Below, piece after piece: positions 60,674 through 64,000 of a DNA stretch of 64,000 nucleotides (its first letter is position 1; the number at the start of each line of letters is the position of its first letter). Location: the NCBI RefSeq assembly GCF_014084105.1, contig NZ_CP048289.1:6953922-7017921 (forward strand), read 5' to 3'. The position numbers and the translations under genes are program-made. Source of the DNA: Streptacidiphilus sp. P02-A3a. GTDB taxonomy: Bacteria; Actinomycetota; Actinomycetes; Streptomycetales; Streptomycetaceae. The notes beneath the pieces are model-generated. The model was given only the letters and a program-made list of their open reading frames with translations, was not told the DNA's origin and ran no database searches.

Positions 60674-61837
60674 ATGACCGCACTGGCACCGATGAGCGCC
60701 ACTCCCATCCGCCCGTTCACCGTCTCGATCCCGGATTCGGAGATCGACGACCTGAGGAGGCGACTGGCCGGAACCCGGTGGCCGCATCCGGAGACCGTGA
60801 GCGACTGGTCGCAAGGGGTCCGCGTGGGCAGCGCCAGAGCCCTGGTGGATTACTGGGAGCACCGCTACGACTGGCGCCGCCTGGAGTCCGACCTCAACCG
60901 CTTCCCGCAGTTCCTGACCGAGATCTACGGGCTGGACATCCACTTCATCCACGTCAGGTCCAGGAACCCCCACGCGATGCCGTTGATCCTCACGCACGGA
61001 TGGCCGGGTTCGAACATCGACTTCCTGAAGCTGATCGGCCCGCTGACCGATCCGGCGTCGTTCGGGGGCGACGCCGCCGACTCCTTCGACGTCGTGATCC
61101 CCTCACTCCCCGGGTTCGGGTTCTCCCAGAAGCCCACGGAGACCGGATGGACCGTACCGCGCATCGCAAGCGCGTGGGTAGAGCTGATGAAGCGTCTCGG
61201 CTACACCCGATGGGCCGCACAAGGCGGGGACTGGGGTGGGGCCGTCACCACCGCCCTCGGGGCCGTGCAACCCGAGGGGCTCGTCGGAATCCACCTCAAC
61301 ACCCCACTCGCCTTCCCCGCCCGGATACCCGACACCCTGTCGGCCGAACAACGCCACGCCATGGAGACCCTCGCCCTCTACACCGGCGAACTCGGCGGCT
61401 CGAACCACCTCCAGGGCGCGAAGCCGGAGACCGTCGGATTCGCCCTCGCGGACTCCCCCGTCGGCCAAGCGGCCTGGATCTACGAGAAGTTCCAGTCCAA
61501 GACCGACAACCACGGGCTCGCTGAGGACGCCCTGAGCATGGACGACATGCTCGACGCGATATCCCTCTACTGGTTCACCAACAGCGCGGCCTCGTCCGGC
61601 CGCATCTACTGGGAGAACAAGCCAGGCAGCTTCGCCGGCCCGGAGCTGGCACTCCCGGTCGCGGTGACCGTCTTCCCGAAGGACATCCCGCTCCTGCCCC
61701 GAAGCTGGATCGAGGACACCTACAGCAACCTGATCCACTACAGCAAGGCCGATAAGGGCGGCCACTTCGCAGCCCTGGAACAGCCCGAGATCCTGGTCCG
61801 CGAAATCCGCACCGGCCTGCGCACCCTTCGCCGCTGA
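60674..61837 (+). CDS. Epoxide hydrolase (EPHN-type alpha/beta hydrolase)
   Basis: 387 residues from the ATG at 60674 (AGAGGGCA upstream). The N-terminal epoxide-hydrolase cap region is IRPFTVSIPDSEIDDLRRRL to about residue 110 (LDIHFIHVRSRN). Hydrolase core: oxyanion HGWPGSNIDFL, nucleophile Asp in GGDWGGAVTTALG, and catalytic His in GGHFAALEQPE. It opens epoxides to diols in the cytosol, as in microsomal-type enzymes and related juvenile-hormone-type hydrolases. Expression is probably controlled by the divergent TetR through the tandem operators. Normal length and complete active site. Confidence 0.92.
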   Translation: MTALAPMSATPIRPFTVSIPDSEIDDLRRRLAGTRWPHPETVSDWSQGVRVGSARALVDYWEHRYDWRRLESDLNRFPQFLTEIYGLDIHFIHVRSRNPHAMPLILTHGWPGSNIDFLKLIGPLTDPASFGGDAADSFDVVIPSLPGFGFSQKPTETGWTVPRIASAWVELMKRLGYTRWAAQGGDWGGAVTTALGAVQPEGLVGIHLNTPLAFPARIPDTLSAEQRHAMETLALYTGELGGSNHLQGAKPETVGFALADSPVGQAAWIYEKFQSKTDNHGLAEDALSMDDMLDAISLYWFTNSAASSGRIYWENKPGSFAGPELALPVAVTVFPKDIPLLPRSWIEDTYSNLIHYSKADKGGHFAALEQPEILVREIRTGLRTLRR

Positions 61838-61847
61838 GGCCAACGCC

Positions 61848-61873
61848 CCCGTCCGGGCCAGGTCCAGGACGGG
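61848..61873 (+). terminator. Terminator hairpin after epoxide hydrolase
   Basis: CCCGTCC pairs with GGACGGG (7 bp, 12-nt loop), 11 nt after the stop codon. Confidence 0.6.
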
Positions 61874-61939
61874 CGTCCGGGACACGGTCGGCGAGGGACA
61901 CTGCCCATGCCACGCCACCGGGCCTGGGCGGCCGACACC

Positions 61940-62190
61940 ATCGACTCGTACAGTCGCATTCCTCGTCGCCCCCGAAGGGGTCGAGCAGGCCGAGCTGACC
62001 GGGCCCTGGCAGGCGGTGCCGGAGGCAGGCGGCACGCCCCGGCTGCTCGCCACGGCAGTCGGACGGATCCAGGCCTTCAATCACCTCGACCGCGGTGACA
62101 CCTTCGAGGTCGACGAACTGGTCGACAAGGTCTCACCCAGGGACTTCGACGCGCTCGTGCTGCCGGGCGGGGTGGCCCATCCCGACGCAC
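61940..62190 (+). pseudogene. DJ-1/PfpI family protein, truncated
   Basis: The frame reads VAFLVAPEGVEQAELTGPWQ, AFNHLDRGDTFEVDELVDKV and FDALVLPGGVAHPDA, matching the N-terminal half of PfpI-type proteins. It is cut just after GGVAHPD, before the nucleophile Cys elbow. No start codon is visible. At the right it runs directly into antisense sequence of another gene fragment. Confidence 0.7.
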
Positions 62191-62530
62191 CAACGCCTCG
62201 CACGCCGCGTCGAGCGCGGCGGTGCCGTCGGCGACCGTCGCGTCGGCGGCGGCCTTGACGCGGGCCCCGGTGGCCGACAGCGGCAGCCCGGTCCACGGGC
62301 GGAACAGCTTCGGCACGCCGGTGAGGTCGACGAGGTCGTGCGTCTGCCGGAAGACCACCTTGACGTCGAACACACAGGCCGGCTCGCCGCCGTCCGGGGT
62401 GAAGCGAACCACGGGTGAGTCGGGTGACGCCGCCATCCACTCCGCCCGCGCCGCCACCGCGGTGGCGGTGACCGATCCGACGGAGAGATCGGCTCGGCGG
62501 CATCCCGCAGGAGTACCAACATGCCGCTTG
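62190..62530 (-). pseudogene. Fragment of an unidentified gene
   Basis: The minus-strand frame VVRFTPDGGEPACVFDVKVV, FRQTHDLVDLTGVPKLFRPW and GTAALDAACEALV has clear coding character. It ends at the junction with the PfpI fragment, so its C-terminus is lost, and its start is unclear. I cannot name the family. Confidence 0.4.
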
Positions 62531-62611
62531 ACCAGTCCGAATGTCTCATCGACATCCGCAGGCCCGGCGTCACCGAGCTGTGCGGCAGGCCCTTCGCCGT
62601 GCACTGGCTGG

Positions 62612-64000
62612 TCAGATCGGCTGCGGTTCGAAGTCCCAGTAGGGCCGGTCCCGGCGGCGGACCGCGACGGTGTGAGGGTGCTCGGGGCCCAGGAAGCGGG
62701 AGAGGCGGGAGAGCACGTCGCTCTCGACCCGGGCCGCCTCCTCGGCCTCGCGCACCAGGCGCAGGTCCATGGCGAGTGCGGCCTGGCAGGAGAACGTCAG
62801 GGGGTGCTCCAGGCCGAGCACGGCGCTGGCCCGGGCCAGCGTGTCCCGGCTGAGCTCCAGTGCGCCCTCGTCGTCGCCGGAGAGCTGTCGTGCGGCGGAC
62901 AGGTTGAGTTCGCAGCCGAGCGTCCAGGGGTGGTCCGCGCCGACGGCGGAGGCCATGGCCTCCCATGCCTCGGCGGCGATCCGCAGCGCCGTCTGCCGCT
63001 CGCCGTAGAGCTGGTGGAGCAGGGCCAGGTTGCCACGGGTGCCAATCGTGTAGGGGTGCGCGGGGCCGACGAGCTCGTGGTACAGGTTCGTCACGGTCTG
63101 GGAGAGCTCCGCGGCGGCGGTGAGTTCGCCGCTCTGGCGCAGGAAGGTCGCCCAGTCCGCCTGCACCAGTAGCGTGTCCGGACTGCCGGGGCCGTGCAAC
63201 TGGACCGACGAGGTCACCACGGACCGCATCAGCTGGGCGCCGCTCGCCAGGTCCCCACTGCGGCGCAGGCACTGGGCAAGGTTGTGCTCGGCGGCCAGGG
63301 TGGCGGGATTGCCCGGGCCGAGGATCTGGCGGTGCTGACGGGCATTCAGCTCCTGCCGGGACTGGGCCTCCGGGTAGCGTCCGAGCAGGCGCAGCAGCCG
63401 GGCGTATTGGAGCCCGGCCTCCAGGGTCTGGTGGTGACCGCGACGCAGCAGCCGCTCCCGCACCGCGAGGACCTCGCCGTGCATGGCCAGCGCCTCCTGG
63501 TAGCGGCCGAGGAGTCCCAGCGCGAGCCCGAAGTTGCCACGGGCCTGCAGGGTGGCCGGGTCCTCCGGGCCGAGGACCGCGCTGTACTGCTGCCAGACGG
63601 ACTCGTAGAGGTCGTGCGCCTCCTCCAGCTCGGCGAGCGCCATCAGGGTGCCGCCGAGCCCGTTCTGGGCCAACAGCAGGTCGGTGTCGCCGGGCGGGCG
63701 GTCGGCCAGTTCGGCGACCAGTCGGCGGCCGATCAGCGCCGCCTGGTGGTAGCGGCCGGACCGGCGTTCCAGATTGGCCTGTTGGTACTGGACCTTCAGC
63801 AGGTCCCGGTCCTCGGCGGGCAGTTGGTCGCGCCATCGGGCGTACACCGTCTCGGCCAGCTCGCGGCCGGTGGTGTACTCACCGCGCAGTTTGAGGTATT
63901 CGATGCAGTTGAGGACCAGCTCGCGCACCGCCGGGTCGTCGCTGTCGAACGCTCCAGCCGGCTCCAGTTGCGGGAACAGCTCGGCGTAGGTCGGCCACTC
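62612..64000 (-). CDS. Tetratricopeptide-repeat protein (5' end outside window)
   Basis: The frame is open from the right window edge (residues EWPTYAELFPQLEP) to the TGA at 62612, so only the C-terminal 462 residues are seen. At least nine kinesin-light-chain-type TPR units are visible, with repeated LGPEDPATLQARGNFGLALG, LGPGNPATLAAEHNLAQCL and GADHPWTLGCELNLSAA patterns. The C-terminus ends RPYWDFEPQPI. In streptomycetes such arrays usually follow an NB-ARC ATPase domain, including the FxSxx-COOH-system TPR proteins; that domain would lie beyond 64000. It is probably a cytosolic sensor or scaffold. Confidence 0.85.
   Translation of the reverse strand, partial: EWPTYAELFPQLEPAGAFDSDDPAVRELVLNCIEYLKLRGEYTTGRELAETVYARWRDQLPAEDRDLLKVQYQQANLERRSGRYHQAALIGRRLVAELADRPPGDTDLLLAQNGLGGTLMALAELEEAHDLYESVWQQYSAVLGPEDPATLQARGNFGLALGLLGRYQEALAMHGEVLAVRERLLRRGHHQTLEAGLQYARLLRLLGRYPEAQSRQELNARQHRQILGPGNPATLAAEHNLAQCLRRSGDLASGAQLMRSVVTSSVQLHGPGSPDTLLVQADWATFLRQSGELTAAAELSQTVTNLYHELVGPAHPYTIGTRGNLALLHQLYGERQTALRIAAEAWEAMASAVGADHPWTLGCELNLSAARQLSGDDEGALELSRDTLARASAVLGLEHPLTFSCQAALAMDLRLVREAEEAARVESDVLSRLSRFLGPEHPHTVAVRRRDRPYWDFEPQPI

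Noticed and set aside
1-64000. CRISPR array, rRNA genes or replication origin
   Set aside because: No regularly spaced identical repeats, rRNA-like sequence or DnaA-box cluster was seen.

Overview
The window is high-GC actinobacterial DNA, most like Streptomyces or a close relative. The signs are GTG/TTG starts with GGAG-type ribosome sites, GAF-ANTAR and STAS regulators, tRNA-derived attachment-site scars and Streptomyces-type secreted proteins. Almost every real gene has long open frames on its opposite strand; these are codon-bias shadows and are not annotated. No complete tRNA, rRNA or CRISPR array was seen.

Layout. 1-8.3 kb: two tandem, closely related giant secreted proteins (DNRLRE-like, FG-GAP, LamG and bulb-lectin modules; the first is cut by the window edge). 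7.9-15.2 kb: a 2231-aa RHS/YD-repeat protein with a small four-helix membrane protein downstream, a possible toxin/immunity pair. The two giant genes and a decayed third locus at 15.3-15.7 kb each carry the same ~71-nt upstream block. 16-19.9 kb: small membrane proteins, an alpha/beta hydrolase-TetR operon and an SDR gene whose stop codon lies inside the terminal repeat of an intact IS1182-like element (19.9-21.7 kb). 21.8-24.5 kb: a class-II tRNA 3' half, an MmpS-like protein, a broken IS5-type element and an older transposase relic. 24.5-26.4 kb: a STAS/GAF-ANTAR/GAF-ANTAR operon. 26.8-27.6 kb: gene relics. 27.7-32 kb: an operon with a TauD-type dioxygenase, an IucA/IucC-like protein and an unknown 503-aa protein.

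32.5-39.4 kb: an epimerase, a GT2-DUF2064 fusion, a methyltransferase and a multi-membrane glycosyltransferase face, tail to tail, a cytochrome-b/molybdopterin oxidoreductase and a membrane protein; two of the genes overlap antisense by 327 bp. 39.6-45.6 kb: a methylthioadenosine phosphorylase, a VOC protein, an unknown protein and a DUF1254/DUF1214 protein, separated by scars (a response regulator and an ABC permease that lost their 5' ends at one junction, a broken alkyl sulfatase, an integrase fragment). 45.8-49.4 kb: a protease-less relative of S8-peptidase N-terminal regions in tight operon with an S53 (sedolisin) peptidase.

49.9-54 kb is an insertion-sequence graveyard (IS3, IS5, IS630 and IstB fragments). 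Within it lies a visibly AT-richer two-gene module (51.0-52.1 kb) with a glycine/asparagine-rich, amyloid-motif-like C-terminus, the best candidate here for an undescribed system. 55.3 kb has a tRNA-Pro(GGG) 3' half flanked by repeats. 56-61.8 kb holds three divergent regulator/enzyme pairs with visible operators: LysR/aldo-keto reductase, TetR/aldo-keto reductase and TetR/epoxide hydrolase. The window ends with PfpI and unknown fragments and a TPR protein cut by the right edge.
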